Source of the DNA: Micrococcus flavus
GTDB lineage: Bacteria; Actinomycetota; Actinomycetes; Actinomycetales; Micrococcaceae
Direction: 5' to 3'
DNA: 64,000 nt
Assembly (NCBI RefSeq): GCF_014204815.1
Contig: NZ_JACHMC010000001.1
Span: 2,294,001-2,358,000, forward strand
Made by a program: the position numbers and the translations under genes. The notes below the pieces were generated by a model, which saw nothing but the letters and a program-made list of their open reading frames with translations, was not told the origin of the DNA and made no database searches. Shown here in pieces: positions 8,505 through 18,737 of this stretch. Each line of letters starts with the position of its first letter. The stretch's first letter is position 1.

Positions 8505-10013
8505 ATGGACACCGGACACCCGTCCACCACGCCCGCCGCCGGCAGTACGGCGGCGGCCCCCCGCCCCCAGGCCGGGGAGGAGAAGCTGAAGCGCAGCCTC
8601 GGCACGCGCCACATGGTCATGATCGCGATGGGCGGCGCCATCGGCACCGGTCTGCTCGTGGCCTCGGGCAACAGCATCGCCATGGCCGGCCCCGGCGGCG
8701 CGCTGCTGGCGTACACCGTGATCGGCTTCATGGTGTACCTGCTGATGCAGTCGCTCGGCGAGATGTCCACGTACATGCCGGTGTCCGGCGCGTTCGAGGA
8801 GTACGGCACCCGGTTCGTCAGCCCCTCCTTCGGCTTCGCCGTGGGGTGGAACTACTGGTTCAACTGGGCCATCACGGTGGCGGCCGAGCTCGTCGCCGCG
8901 GGCCTGGTGATGCGCTACTGGCTGCCGGACGTCCCGTCCTGGATCTGGTCCGCGCTGTTCCTGGCCGTGCTGTTCGCCGTGAACGCCCTCTCCACGCGCG
9001 CCTTCGGCGAGAGCGAGTTCTGGTTCTCCCTGGTCAAGGTGCTCACCGTGGTGGTCTTCCTGGTGCTCGGCGTCCTGATGATCCTGGGCATCCTGGGCGG
9101 CCCGGCCCCGGGCTTCGAGAACTGGACGGTGGCGGACGCCCCGTTCGTGAACGGGTTCACTGGCATCCTGGCGATCTTCATGGTGGCCGGCTTCTCCTTC
9201 CAGGGCACCGAGATGATCGGCGTGGCCGCAGGCGAGGCCGACGACCCCGAGCGGACCGTGCCGAAGGCCATCCGCACCGTGTTCTTCCGCATCCTGCTGT
9301 TCTACGTGGGCGCGATCGCCGTGATCGGCTTCCTCATCCCCTACACCAGCCCGAACCTGCTGGGCAGCGAGATCGGCGACGTCGCGATCTCCCCCTTCAC
9401 CCTGGTGTTCGAGAACGCGGGCGTGCTGGCCGCGGCCACCGTGATGAACGCCGTGATCCTCACGGCGATCCTCTCCGCGGGCAACTCCGGCCTCTACGTC
9501 TCCACGCGCATGCTCTACTCCCTGGCGATGTCCGGGAAGGCCCCGCGCGTCTTCACCAGGATCAACCGCCGCGGCGTGCCCATGCCGGCGCTGCTGGCCA
9601 CCACCGCGATCGGCGGCCTGTGCTTCCTCACCGCCCTGCTGGGCGACGGCACCGCGTACGTGTGGCTCGTCTCCGCGTCCGGCCTGGCCGGGTTCATCAC
9701 CTGGATGGGCATCGCGTGGAGCCACTACCGCTTCCGCCGGGCCTATGTGACCCAGGGCGGCGACCCGGACGACCTGCCCTTCAAGGCCCGCTGGTTCCCG
9801 CTCGGGCCGATCGTGGCGCTCGTGATGTGCGCCGTGGTGATCGTGGGCCAGAACTACGAGGCCTTCCTGAGCGGCGGCCTGGACTTCCTCACGGTGGCCA
9901 CCGCGTACATCGGGCTGCCGCTCTTCCTCGCCCTGTGGCTGGGCCACAAGCTGGTCACGAAGGCCCCGGGCGTCCGCTACGAGGACGCCGACCTCACCCG
10001 CAACCGGCACTGA
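8505..10013 (+). CDS. Amino-acid permease (APC superfamily)
   Basis: 502 residues with about twelve transmembrane helices. A soluble N-terminus is followed by LGTRHMVMIAMGGAIGTGLL, the first-helix signature of the amino-acid/GABA/lysine permease subfamily, and by FQGTEMIGVAAGEADDPERTVPKAIR, typical of the helix 6-7 loop. It imports an amino acid by proton symport; substrate cannot be fixed from sequence. ATG 8505 has AGGAGAGG 5 nt upstream. A TACACT at 8433-8438 could be the -10 element. Confidence 0.88.
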   Translation: MDTGHPSTTPAAGSTAAAPRPQAGEEKLKRSLGTRHMVMIAMGGAIGTGLLVASGNSIAMAGPGGALLAYTVIGFMVYLLMQSLGEMSTYMPVSGAFEEYGTRFVSPSFGFAVGWNYWFNWAITVAAELVAAGLVMRYWLPDVPSWIWSALFLAVLFAVNALSTRAFGESEFWFSLVKVLTVVVFLVLGVLMILGILGGPAPGFENWTVADAPFVNGFTGILAIFMVAGFSFQGTEMIGVAAGEADDPERTVPKAIRTVFFRILLFYVGAIAVIGFLIPYTSPNLLGSEIGDVAISPFTLVFENAGVLAAATVMNAVILTAILSAGNSGLYVSTRMLYSLAMSGKAPRVFTRINRRGVPMPALLATTAIGGLCFLTALLGDGTAYVWLVSASGLAGFITWMGIAWSHYRFRRAYVTQGGDPDDLPFKARWFPLGPIVALVMCAVVIVGQNYEAFLSGGLDFLTVATAYIGLPLFLALWLGHKLVTKAPGVRYEDADLTRNRH

Positions 10014-10067
10014 CGCTGCGGCACTGAGCGGGCGTGGCGGGTCCCGCACGGGGCGGGGGCGAGCGCC

Positions 10068-10907
10068 TCAGCGCGTCGGCAGCGCCAGCAGCTGCTCGAT
10101 GGCGGCGGCGACCCCGTCGTCGTCGCAGGCCCCCACGACGGCGTCCGCCACCTCCCGCAGGGAGGGGTGCGCGCTGGCCACGGCCAGGCCAAGGCCCGCC
10201 CAGGCGAGCATCTCGGCGTCGTTGGGCATGTCCCCGAAGGCCACCACGTCCTCGGCGGCGATCCCGTGCCGGGCGGCGTACTCGGCGAGCGTGGCGGCCT
10301 TGTGCACGCCGGGGGCGGACATCTCCACGAGCGGCACCCCGGGCGCGGAGTGGGTCGCGGTCACGATCCCCTCGCCGACCTCCCGCACCGCGGCCAGGAA
10401 CGCGTCCGGATCCATCCGGCCGGACTTGGCCATCAGCTTCACCACGGTGGCCTCCGCGGGCAGGGCCTCCTCCACGGTGGCGGCGCGGGACTGGCCGAAC
10501 TCGTCCGCGGCGAACGCGTCCTCCCAGAAGAACCCCTCGAGGGCCTCGGCGCCGAACGTGGCGGTCGGGTCCAGGGCGCGCACGCGGGCCACCACGCGGC
10601 CCATCGCGGCGGTCTCGAGCGGGTGGGAGACCAGCACCCGGTCCGCGGCCACGTCCACCACCACGGCCCCGTTGGAGCAGATCACCGGGCCCACGTCCCC
10701 CAGCTGGTCCTGCAGCGGTCCGAGCCAGCGCAGGGGCCGGCCCGTCACGAACACGACGACGACGCCCGCCTCGTGCGCGGCCCGCAGCGCGGCGATGGTC
10801 CGCGGGGACAGCCGCCCGCTGCGCGTGTGCCGGTAGCCGATCACGGTGCCGTCCAGGTCCGTGGCGATCAGCCGGGGACGGCGCGCGGAGACGGGCAGGA
10901 CGGACAT
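10068..10907 (-). CDS. HAD-superfamily (Cof-type) phosphatase
   Basis: 279 residues. Motif I is LIATDLDGTVIGY with the nucleophile Asp, motif II is VVFVTGRPLRW, and the late VVAFGDMPNDAEML is the Cof-type acidic motif followed by a Lys/Ala-rich C-terminus. Likely a sugar-phosphate or nucleotide phosphatase. Start ATG 10907: TACACT at 10920-10915 followed by 7 nt, a leaderless arrangement. It is divergent from mdh, and the shared 137-bp gap contains a perfect inverted repeat. Confidence 0.87.
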   Translation of the reverse strand: MSVLPVSARRPRLIATDLDGTVIGYRHTRSGRLSPRTIAALRAAHEAGVVVVFVTGRPLRWLGPLQDQLGDVGPVICSNGAVVVDVAADRVLVSHPLETAAMGRVVARVRALDPTATFGAEALEGFFWEDAFAADEFGQSRAATVEEALPAEATVVKLMAKSGRMDPDAFLAAVREVGEGIVTATHSAPGVPLVEMSAPGVHKAATLAEYAARHGIAAEDVVAFGDMPNDAEMLAWAGLGLAVASAHPSLREVADAVVGACDDDGVAAAIEQLLALPTR

Positions 10908-10920
10908 GCGCCTCAGTGTA
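10905..10920 (-). promoter_or_regulatory. Leaderless-type -10 for HAD phosphatase gene
   Basis: TACACT (10920-10915, minus strand), 7-nt gap, ATG at 10907. No ribosome-binding site. Confidence 0.5.
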
Positions 10921-10921
10921 G

Positions 10922-12106
<1,185 letters not shown>

Positions 12107-12128
12107 GCCGGCCGCCCCGCCGCCGGCG

Positions 12129-13067
12129 TCAGTCCGCCAGCTCGTCCCGCGTGGGCGGGTCGGCGCCGGGGCGGGACGCCGTGATGGCCGAGGCGCGAGA
12201 GGCGTAGATCAGCACGGACTGGATGTCATGCAGGTCCATGGAGTGCAGGCGCTCCCGGTTCTCGGCGCCCAGGAGGGTGCGGTCGTCGAGGGCGGCCAGG
12301 AGGGCGGCGGTGAAGGAGTCGCCGGCGCCCACGGTGTCCGCGACGTCCACCGGGAAGATGGGGCGCTCCACCTCGTGCTCGGCGGTGACGGCCACGATGT
12401 CCTCGGCGCCGCGGGTCATGACCACGAGCGCCGGGCCGGCCTCCCGCCACGCGCGCAGCGAGTCCATCAGCGGACGGTCCGGGTAGAGCCACGCGATGTC
12501 CTCGTCCGAGGCGTGCACCACGTCGGAGAGGCGCACGACCTCCTCGGCGCGGGCGCGGGCGAACTCCCGGTCCGGCACGATCGAGGGGCGCACGTTGGGG
12601 TCGTAGCTGATCGTGGCGTGCGGCTGCGCGGCGGCCAGGGCGCCCATCACGGAGGCGTCCCCGGGGGCGAGCATCGTGGCGATCGAGCCGGCGTGCACGT
12701 GCACCAGCCGGCCGTCATGGGCCTCGTGCAGGAGACGGGCCAGCTCCTCGGCGGCGGGCAGGGTCCAGTCCAGCTCGAACTCGTAGCTGGCGGCGCCGGT
12801 GGGGTCCAGTCGCGCGGTGGCCACGGAGCTCGGGGAGGCGTCCGGCTCGAGGAGGCTGCGCACGTCGTTGTCCTGCAGGTGCGCGGCGATCATGTCCCCG
12901 TACTCGTCCCGGCCGATGCGCCCGGCGAACACCACGGGGCGCTCGAGCCGGCTGAGCCCGACGGCGACGTTCAGGGGGCTGCCGCCCGGGTGCGCCCTCG
13001 GCGTGGCGGTGTCAGAGAGCACCACGTCCACCAGGGCCTCGCCGATCACTCCGAAGTACTCGTCCAC
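12129..13067 (-). CDS. PfkB-family carbohydrate kinase (fructokinase-like)
   Basis: 312 residues. VIGEALVDVV at the N-terminus and GGSPLNVAVGLSRL form PfkB signature 1; DTVGAGDSFTAALLAAL is signature 2 with the catalytic Asp. Closest in style to ScrK fructokinases, but other sugars are possible. No sugar transporter lies next to it. The GTG start at 13067 is 7 nt after TACCGT (13080-13075), again a leaderless arrangement. Confidence 0.87.
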   Translation of the reverse strand: MDEYFGVIGEALVDVVLSDTATPRAHPGGSPLNVAVGLSRLERPVVFAGRIGRDEYGDMIAAHLQDNDVRSLLEPDASPSSVATARLDPTGAASYEFELDWTLPAAEELARLLHEAHDGRLVHVHAGSIATMLAPGDASVMGALAAAQPHATISYDPNVRPSIVPDREFARARAEEVVRLSDVVHASDEDIAWLYPDRPLMDSLRAWREAGPALVVMTRGAEDIVAVTAEHEVERPIFPVDVADTVGAGDSFTAALLAALDDRTLLGAENRERLHSMDLHDIQSVLIYASRASAITASRPGADPPTRDELAD

Positions 13068-13080
13068 AGCCCAAACGGTA
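13065..13080 (-). promoter_or_regulatory. Leaderless-type -10 for PfkB kinase gene
   Basis: TACCGT at 13080-13075 on the minus strand, 7 nt, then GTG at 13067. Confidence 0.45.
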
Positions 13081-13176
13081 CCCTACGAGGCGGCCCCGAC
13101 CCGGGGCCGGGGCGCTGCGCGGGGACCCCTCCGCGGCGCGCCCCGCCCCACCCCCCACGCGCCCGGGAAGGCGGAC

Positions 13177-14571
13177 ATGTCCCACTCCTCCCCCACCCCT
13201 GCCGAACCCTCCGGACGGCCCGCCCCGCACGACGACGACACCCCCGACCGCGGCCGCGGCGCCGGCCCCTGGCGCCTCCACGGGGACGGCCGCACCATCA
13301 CCGCGGGCACCGTGGTGGCCCCCGACGAGCGCCTGACCTGGGGCCGGACCGTCGGCATCGGCGTGCAGCACGTGATGGCGATGTTCGGCGCCACGGTGCT
13401 GGTCCCGGCGATCACCCAGATGCCCGCGACGACGGCGCTGCTGTTCTCCGGCCTCGGCACCCTGCTGTTCCTGGTGATCACGGGCAACCGGCTGCCGAGC
13501 TATCTGGGCAGCTCGTTCGCGTTCATCGCCCCGCTGACCGCGGCCTCGGCCGCCGGCGGGGTCGGCGCGGCACTGGGCGGCGTGCTGGTCACCGGCGTCC
13601 TGCTCATGGTGATCGGCGCGATCGTCCACCGGGCCGGGACCGGGTGGATCCACGCGCTCATGCCGCCGGCCGTGATGGGCACGATCGTGGCGTTGATCGG
13701 CCTGAACCTGGCCGGCGCCACCACCCAGGCCATGGAGGAGGTGCCGCTGACCACGTTCGGCACCGCGCTGGCCGTGGTGCTCACCGCCGTGCTGTTCCGC
13801 GGCCTGCTGGGGCGCCTGTCGATCCTGGTGGGCATCGTCGTCGGCTACCTGCTGGCGCTCGCCCAGGGCCAGGTGTCCTTCGACGCCGTCCGCGACGCCG
13901 CCTGGCTGGGCCTGCCCCCGTTCCACGCGCCGACCGTGGACGTGTCCCTGCTGCCGCTGTTCCTGCCCGTGGTGCTCGTGCTCGTGGCGGAGAACATCGG
14001 CCACGTGCGCACCGTGGGGCTGATGACCAGGCGGGACCTCGACCCGCTCACCGGTCGCGCGCTGCTCGCCGACGGGCTGGCGACCTCCCTCTCCGGCCTC
14101 GGCGGGGGCGTGGGCACCACCACGTACGCGGAGAACATCGGCGTGATGGCGTCCTCGAAGGTGTACTCCACCGCGGCGTACTGGGTGGCGGGCCTCACCG
14201 CGATCGCCCTGGCGTTCCTGCCCAAGTTCGGCGCCGCCGTCGCCACCATCCCGGCCGGCGTGGCCGGCGGGGCGGGCATCATCCTCTACGGGATGATCGG
14301 CGTGATGGGCGTGCGCATCTGGGTGCAGAACCGCGTGGACTTCTCCAACACCATCCACCTCATGACGGCGGGCGCGGGCCTGATCGTGGCGATCGCGAAC
14401 CCGGAGATCGTGGTGGGCGGCCTGGTGTTCGGCGGCATCACGCTCGGCACCATCACCGCCCTCGTGGTGCACCACCTCATGACGGCGGTGGCGCGCTGGC
14501 GCGGCACCGAGCCCGTCCCCGAGGACGACGACGAGCGCTACGCGGCCTCGGAGCCGGGCCGCCTCGGCTGA
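13177..14571 (+). CDS. Uracil/xanthine permease (NCS2 family)
   Basis: 464 residues with about twelve membrane helices. After a hydrophilic N-terminus of about 60 residues, VQHVMAMFGATVLVPAITQM is the family hallmark; VAENIGHV and the GLGGGVGTTTYAENIGVMA segment carry the substrate-binding Glu and NCS2 signature. Imports a nucleobase (probably uracil) by proton symport. ATG 13177 is chosen because it directly precedes the conserved region. The stop is followed within 5 bp by a 32-bp repeat pair. Confidence 0.92.
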   Translation: MSHSSPTPAEPSGRPAPHDDDTPDRGRGAGPWRLHGDGRTITAGTVVAPDERLTWGRTVGIGVQHVMAMFGATVLVPAITQMPATTALLFSGLGTLLFLVITGNRLPSYLGSSFAFIAPLTAASAAGGVGAALGGVLVTGVLLMVIGAIVHRAGTGWIHALMPPAVMGTIVALIGLNLAGATTQAMEEVPLTTFGTALAVVLTAVLFRGLLGRLSILVGIVVGYLLALAQGQVSFDAVRDAAWLGLPPFHAPTVDVSLLPLFLPVVLVLVAENIGHVRTVGLMTRRDLDPLTGRALLADGLATSLSGLGGGVGTTTYAENIGVMASSKVYSTAAYWVAGLTAIALAFLPKFGAAVATIPAGVAGGAGIILYGMIGVMGVRIWVQNRVDFSNTIHLMTAGAGLIVAIANPEIVVGGLVFGGITLGTITALVVHHLMTAVARWRGTEPVPEDDDERYAASEPGRLG

Positions 14572-14575
14572 CCCG

Positions 14576-14634
14576 CCGCCGTTTTCGTGCGGGAAACGGC
14601 GCCTCCCCCAGCGTTTCCGTTCGGGAAACGGCAG
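14576..14634 (+). repeat. Tandem pair of the 32-bp-spaced repeat
   Basis: Cores GTGCGGGAAAC (14587) and GTTCGGGAAAC (14619) are exactly 32 bp apart, between the permease stop at 14571 and the convergent gene ending at 14664. Confidence 0.72.
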
Positions 14635-14663
14635 CCCGGCGCAGCACCGCGTGGCGCCCGGGG

Positions 14664-15629
14664 TCAGCGGGAACTGGTGCCGCGCCGCCCTCTGGCCACG
14701 CCCACGAACGCCTGGACCAGGTCCGAGTCGGACTCCTTGAGCCACGCCAGCCCCACGTCCCAGCCAGGGTGGCGGGGCGCGTCGTCGTCCTGCGGCGCCC
14801 GGCCGGCGTCGTCCTCCGCGCCCGCGACGCCGAGGCCCGTCTCCGCCTGCACCTCGGCCTCCGTCGCGGCAGCCTCGCGGTCGGCGCGGGACAGGCCGAC
14901 CACCTCGTCGAGTTCGCAGGCCAGCGGGAGGACCACCACGTCCTTGCGGCCGAAGACGCGCGCCACGGACATCGGCAGGACGACGTGGCCGACGCCGCTC
15001 GCGACGATCTCGAGCGCCATGCGCTCACCCGCACCGGGGATCTCGGGTGCGTCGAGGGGGTTGGGTGCAGGAGGGACCGGCTCGGCCGCCGTTTCCCGCA
15101 CGGAAGCGTCCTCATACCCCACCGTTTCCCGAACGAAAGCATCGTCGGGGGTGGGGGTGAAGCGGGCCGGGTCCATGTGCTCGGCCGGGTCGAGCTCGCT
15201 GACGGGCACCGGCCCCTCGGCGTCCACGTCCCACGCGGCCAGCAAATGCTCCTTGCCCACGCACACCACGGGCAGTTCGGAGTACGCGGTCACCACGTGC
15301 ACGTGCCGCGGGTCGAGGCCGGCCGCCCGCAGCACGGCCGACGCGCCGTCCTCGCCCCGCGGCCAGCGCAGGTAGCCCAGTTGCGGCAGCGGGTGCAGGG
15401 GCATCCCGGCGTCGTCGTGGGCCAGGTGCGCGGTCTGCGCGGACTCGTCATGGTTGACCAGCTGGACCGTGCGCTCCCGCGAGCTGAACCGCTGCACCCA
15501 CGTGGACGGCGTCGCCCCGGGGATGGTCGCCAAGAACAGGGTCTCGGGAGGCGTGGGCAGATCCGCGGGAGCGGCCGCGCCCGACTCCCGACGACGCCCC
15601 GCGCCCCCGGCGCGACCGCCCGCCTTCAC
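14664..15629 (-). CDS. LysR-effector-domain-like protein without HTH; carries an in-frame repeat pair
   Basis: About 321 residues. A basic Gly/Ala/Arg-rich N-terminus is followed by LFLATIPGATPSTWVQRFSS, reminiscent of the effector-binding half of LysR proteins, and later by VLPMSVARVFGRKDVVVLPL. No helix-turn-helix is visible, so it may bind a ligand or partner rather than DNA. Around residues 160-180 the segment containing VRETVGYEDASVRETA is encoded by two copies of the 32-bp repeat. The start is uncertain: GTG 15629 is the only usual start codon between the neighbour's stop and the conserved region. Confidence 0.6.
   Translation of the reverse strand: MKAGGRAGGAGRRRESGAAAPADLPTPPETLFLATIPGATPSTWVQRFSSRERTVQLVNHDESAQTAHLAHDDAGMPLHPLPQLGYLRWPRGEDGASAVLRAAGLDPRHVHVVTAYSELPVVCVGKEHLLAAWDVDAEGPVPVSELDPAEHMDPARFTPTPDDAFVRETVGYEDASVRETAAEPVPPAPNPLDAPEIPGAGERMALEIVASGVGHVVLPMSVARVFGRKDVVVLPLACELDEVVGLSRADREAAATEAEVQAETGLGVAGAEDDAGRAPQDDDAPRHPGWDVGLAWLKESDSDLVQAFVGVARGRRGTSSR
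15086..15142 (-). repeat. Repeat pair inside a coding region, spaced 33 bp
   Basis: Cores GTTTCCCGCAC (15091) and GTTTCCCGAAC (15124) are 33 bp apart. All fully intergenic pairs are 32 bp apart; the one extra base here keeps the reading frame of the surrounding gene. The two copies encode FVRETV- and SVRETA-like peptides. Confidence 0.75.
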
Positions 15630-15730
15630 GCCCTTCGCGACGCCGCGGCCGCCCGTGCGCGTGGAGCGGGCCGGCCCGCCGCGGCTGGCCTTCTGCCGTC
15701 CGGCGCCGCCGCGGGAGCCTCGGGACCCGC

Positions 15731-16453
15731 TCAGCGGACCTTCTCCTTCAGGAAGGAGACGGCGCGGTCCCACGCCTGCGCCGCGGCCTCGGGGCGGTAG
15801 TTGCCCTGGGGGTCGTCGTCGTTGTGGAAGGCGTGCGGGGCGTCGTAGTAGAAGTACTCGACCTCGGCGCCGGACTCGTCGCGGATCTGCTGCTCCTGCC
15901 TCTTCGCGTCCTCCACCGGGAACATCTCGTCCTGCTCGCCGTAGTGGCCCTGGATCGTGGCCGTCACGCCGGAGAAGTCGCCGGACACGCCCTGGCCCAC
16001 GCCGTAGAACGGCACGGCCGCGGACACCTTGTCCCCCTGCTGGGCCGCGAGCGCCAGCACGAACCCGCCGCCCATGCAGAAGCCGATCGCCCCGACGGTC
16101 TCGGAGGTGACCTCCTCGCGCGCGAGCAGCCAGTCGACGGCGCCGGCCAGCTGGCGGGCGCCCTCCTCGGCGGGCAGGTTCTGCATCATCTCGCCAGCCT
16201 CGTCGCCGTCGTGGGCGATCCAGCCGCCGAACAGGTCCGGTGCCAGCGCCACGAAGCCCTCCGCGGCCAGGCGGTCGCACACGTCCTTGATGTGGTCCAC
16301 GAGACCCCACCACTCCTGGATCACGATGATCCCGGGCCCCTTCCCGGACTCCGGCAGGGCCAGGTAGCCGTGGCCGGTCTGGTCGCCGTGCGCGGCGTCC
16401 TTGGTGGGCAGGTCGAACGAGACGTTCTGGTGCGGGGTCTTGGAAGCCATCAT
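15731..16453 (-). CDS. Dienelactone hydrolase family protein
   Basis: 240 residues, alpha/beta-hydrolase. The DLH triad is visible: nucleophile C126 in GFCMGGG, D175 in YGEQDEMFP and H207 in APHAFHND, plus the helper Glu (E47) in IQEWWG. Family members hydrolyse dienelactones in aromatic catabolism, but many act on other esters; no catechol-pathway genes are nearby. ATG 16453 is preceded by TAGGGT and exactly 7 nt, indicating a leaderless start one codon before the next ATG. Confidence 0.9.
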   Translation of the reverse strand: MMASKTPHQNVSFDLPTKDAAHGDQTGHGYLALPESGKGPGIIVIQEWWGLVDHIKDVCDRLAAEGFVALAPDLFGGWIAHDGDEAGEMMQNLPAEEGARQLAGAVDWLLAREEVTSETVGAIGFCMGGGFVLALAAQQGDKVSAAVPFYGVGQGVSGDFSGVTATIQGHYGEQDEMFPVEDAKRQEQQIRDESGAEVEYFYYDAPHAFHNDDDPQGNYRPEAAAQAWDRAVSFLKEKVR

Positions 16454-16466
16454 GCGCCCCACCCTA
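16451..16466 (-). promoter_or_regulatory. Leaderless-type -10 for dienelactone hydrolase gene
   Basis: TAGGGT at 16466-16461 on the minus strand, 7 nt, then ATG 16453. Confidence 0.5.
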
Positions 16467-16506
16467 CGGATCGCGCCCGGGGTGCGGCGAGGGCTGGTCG
16501 CACTCC

Positions 16507-16568
16507 GCGCTGTGGTCACGACACGCCGCGCACGCTCCGGGGCGGACGGCGTGTCGTGACCACAACGC
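16507..16568. repeat. Long inverted repeat, copy B (GTGGTCACGAC family)
   Basis: Perfect 18-bp arms TGTGGTCACGACACGCCG (16511-16528) and its complement (16547-16564), with an additional GCGC/GCGC pairing outside after a 2-nt bulge. The arms match copy A at 10963-11020 except for a few bases; loops differ. It lies downstream of the acyl-CoA synthetase stop and upstream of the hydrolase promoter. Confidence 0.8.
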
Positions 16569-16609
16569 GCCGGCGCGCCGAAGCGTCGGAGCGTCAGCGC
16601 GTCAGCACC

Positions 16610-18577
16610 TCAGCGCTTCGGCAGCAGGTGCGCGATCCGCTCCGCGAGCGCCGAGCGCTTGAGCTTCTGCGTGGGCGTGAGGAGCGCGGCGAGCTCCTCG
16701 GGGTCCGGCAGGAGCACCTTGTAGGAGCGCAGCCGCTCGGGCGCGGGGACCTTCGCATTGGCGGCGTCGATGGCCGCGCCCACCGACTCGCGGATCCGCT
16801 GCTCGGAGACCTCGATCATGCGCCCGGCCTCGTCCCTGAACCGCTCCGCGGTCTCGGCGCCGTCCCGCAGGCGGGCGGACACGGTGTCGGGCACCTGCCA
16901 GTCCGGCAGGTGACGCTGCACCCACGCGGCGAGGGCCTCGCGGTCCAGCAGGATCATGGCGGTGGGGTGGTCCAGGCCATCGCCGATCACCACGGCGTGG
17001 CCGACCGCGGGGTGCAGCTCCACCTCGCGCTCCCACTCGGCGGGGTTGATGGTCTTGCCGTTGGCGGTGACGATCACGTCCTTGACGCGACCGGTCACGG
17101 TGAGCCGGCCGTCGTCGTCGAGACGGCCGAGGTCCCCGGTGCGGAACCACTCGCCGTCGAACGCGGCGGCGGTCTCCTCCTCGTCGGTGTACCCGGCGAA
17201 CACGCCGGGGCCGCGCATCTGGATCTCGTCGTCGTCGGCGATCCGCACGGACATCCCGGGCAGGGGCAGGCCCACGGTGCCGGGGACCACGTCCCCCTCG
17301 CGATGGCCCACGGCGGGGGCGGTGGTCTCGGTGAGCCCGTAGCCCTCGAACACGGTCAGGCCCATGCCGGTGAACAGGCGCAGCAGGTCCGGGTCGAGCT
17401 TGGCCGCGCCGCACAGCAGGTGGGTCACCCGGCCGCCCAGCAGGTGCCGCACCCGGCGGTAGAAGAGCCGCTCGTAGAGGGCCAGCTGGGCGCGCACGGG
17501 CACCAGGAGCTTGGGGTCCTCGCCCAGCACCACGCGCCCCTTCGCCACGGCGGCCGCCCGGGCGCGCTCCCAGAGCACGCCCACGGAGAGCGGGCCCACG
17601 CGGGTGCCGCGCGCCTTCTCCTCCACGCCGAGCACGATCTTGGACAGGACGCCGGGGACCACCATCACGAAGGTCGGGCGGATCTGCCCCATGGACGGCA
17701 CGGCGGCCTTCGGGTTGCCCACGTGCGCCACGGTCATCCCGCCGTGCAGGCAGATCATCTGCACGGCGCGGGAGAGCACGTGCGCCAGCGGCAGGAACAG
17801 CACGGTGGAGCCGCCCGGGTGCACGAACCCCCGGTAGGCCTCGGCCACGTTGAGCACCTGGTGGACGAAGGACCGGTGCAGGATCCTCGTCCCCTTGGGC
17901 TCCCCCGTGGTGCCGGACGTGAACACGATCGTGGCGACGTCGTCCAGGCCCCGGGCCGTGCGGGCCGCCTCGAGCGCCTCGTCGGTGACGTCGGCGCCGA
18001 GCGCCTCGAGGGCGCGCAGGTCGCCGGCGGGGGCGCCGTCGGCGTCGTCCAGGGTCCACACCGCGGACCCGTGGGGGCCGCGAGCGGCGCCGTCCCGCGC
18101 GTCGAGGGTCTCGCGCAGCGTGGCGGCGGCGGCCGGGGAGCCGGCGAAGGCGGCGCGCACGCCCACGACGTCGGCGATCGCCGCCATCTGCGTGGCCGGG
18201 GCGGAGTCGAACATGGGGACCACCACGGCGCCCGCGTAGAGGCAGGCGAGGTCCATCAGGGTCCACTCGTACCGGGTGGCGGAGACGATGGACACGGCAT
18301 CCCCCGGGCGGATCCCCAGCGCGATCAGGCCCTTGGCCAGCGCGCGCACCCGGGCGTGGAACGCGGCCGTGGTGACCGGCTCCCAGGGGCCGTCGAACGG
18401 CGCGGCGGGGTGGCGCACCTGGAAGGCCACCACGTCGGGGTGCCCTGCGACGCGGCGCTCCAGGACGTCGGTGATGTTGCGCAGCTCGGCGGCGTCGGCG
18501 AGGGCGGGCATGTCCACCTGGCGGCGGGGGGCCGGGGAGGCGGACGGGGCGGCGGGGACCGGGGAGGCGGAGTCCAT
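16610..18577 (-). CDS. Long-chain fatty-acid--CoA ligase (AMP-forming)
   Basis: 655 residues. IVFTSGTTGEPKGTRI is the AMP-binding P-loop, FEGYGLTETTA the adenylation motif, and WFRTGDLGRLDDDGRLTVTGRVKD the hinge and fatty-acyl signature; the catalytic Lys lies in NGKTINP. It activates fatty acids with ATP and CoA, in the FadD15 style. ATG 18577 has GAGAAT exactly 7 nt upstream and no ribosome site, so it may be leaderless. No beta-oxidation genes are adjacent. Confidence 0.92.
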   Translation of the reverse strand: MDSASPVPAAPSASPAPRRQVDMPALADAAELRNITDVLERRVAGHPDVVAFQVRHPAAPFDGPWEPVTTAAFHARVRALAKGLIALGIRPGDAVSIVSATRYEWTLMDLACLYAGAVVVPMFDSAPATQMAAIADVVGVRAAFAGSPAAAATLRETLDARDGAARGPHGSAVWTLDDADGAPAGDLRALEALGADVTDEALEAARTARGLDDVATIVFTSGTTGEPKGTRILHRSFVHQVLNVAEAYRGFVHPGGSTVLFLPLAHVLSRAVQMICLHGGMTVAHVGNPKAAVPSMGQIRPTFVMVVPGVLSKIVLGVEEKARGTRVGPLSVGVLWERARAAAVAKGRVVLGEDPKLLVPVRAQLALYERLFYRRVRHLLGGRVTHLLCGAAKLDPDLLRLFTGMGLTVFEGYGLTETTAPAVGHREGDVVPGTVGLPLPGMSVRIADDDEIQMRGPGVFAGYTDEEETAAAFDGEWFRTGDLGRLDDDGRLTVTGRVKDVIVTANGKTINPAEWEREVELHPAVGHAVVIGDGLDHPTAMILLDREALAAWVQRHLPDWQVPDTVSARLRDGAETAERFRDEAGRMIEVSEQRIRESVGAAIDAANAKVPAPERLRSYKVLLPDPEELAALLTPTQKLKRSALAERIAHLLPKR

Positions 18578-18633
18578 GGTGACGATTCTCGTGCATCTGC
18601 GGCCCGCTGACCTGCACCCGGTCCGGCCACGGC

Positions 18634-18669
18634 GACGCCGGCCGCCCCGGGGTGGGGGCGGCCGGCGTC
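18634..18669 (-). terminator. Hairpin terminator after yceI
   Basis: Perfect 15-bp GC-only-rich stem (18634-18648 with 18655-18669). It lies downstream of the YceI gene, between it and the acyl-CoA synthetase start. Confidence 0.65.
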
Positions 18670-18737
18670 GTGGGGTGTCCGGGGGGGGAGAGACGATCAG
18701 CCCCGGACGTCTGCGGGTCCGGCGGGCCGGGCCCGGA

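Noticed and set aside
12228-15800. 1190-codon open frame on the plus strand
   Set aside because: It runs antisense to or out of frame with PfkB, the permease and other genes that have clear family motifs. Its translation is His/Arg/Gly-rich, typical of GC-rich shadow frames.
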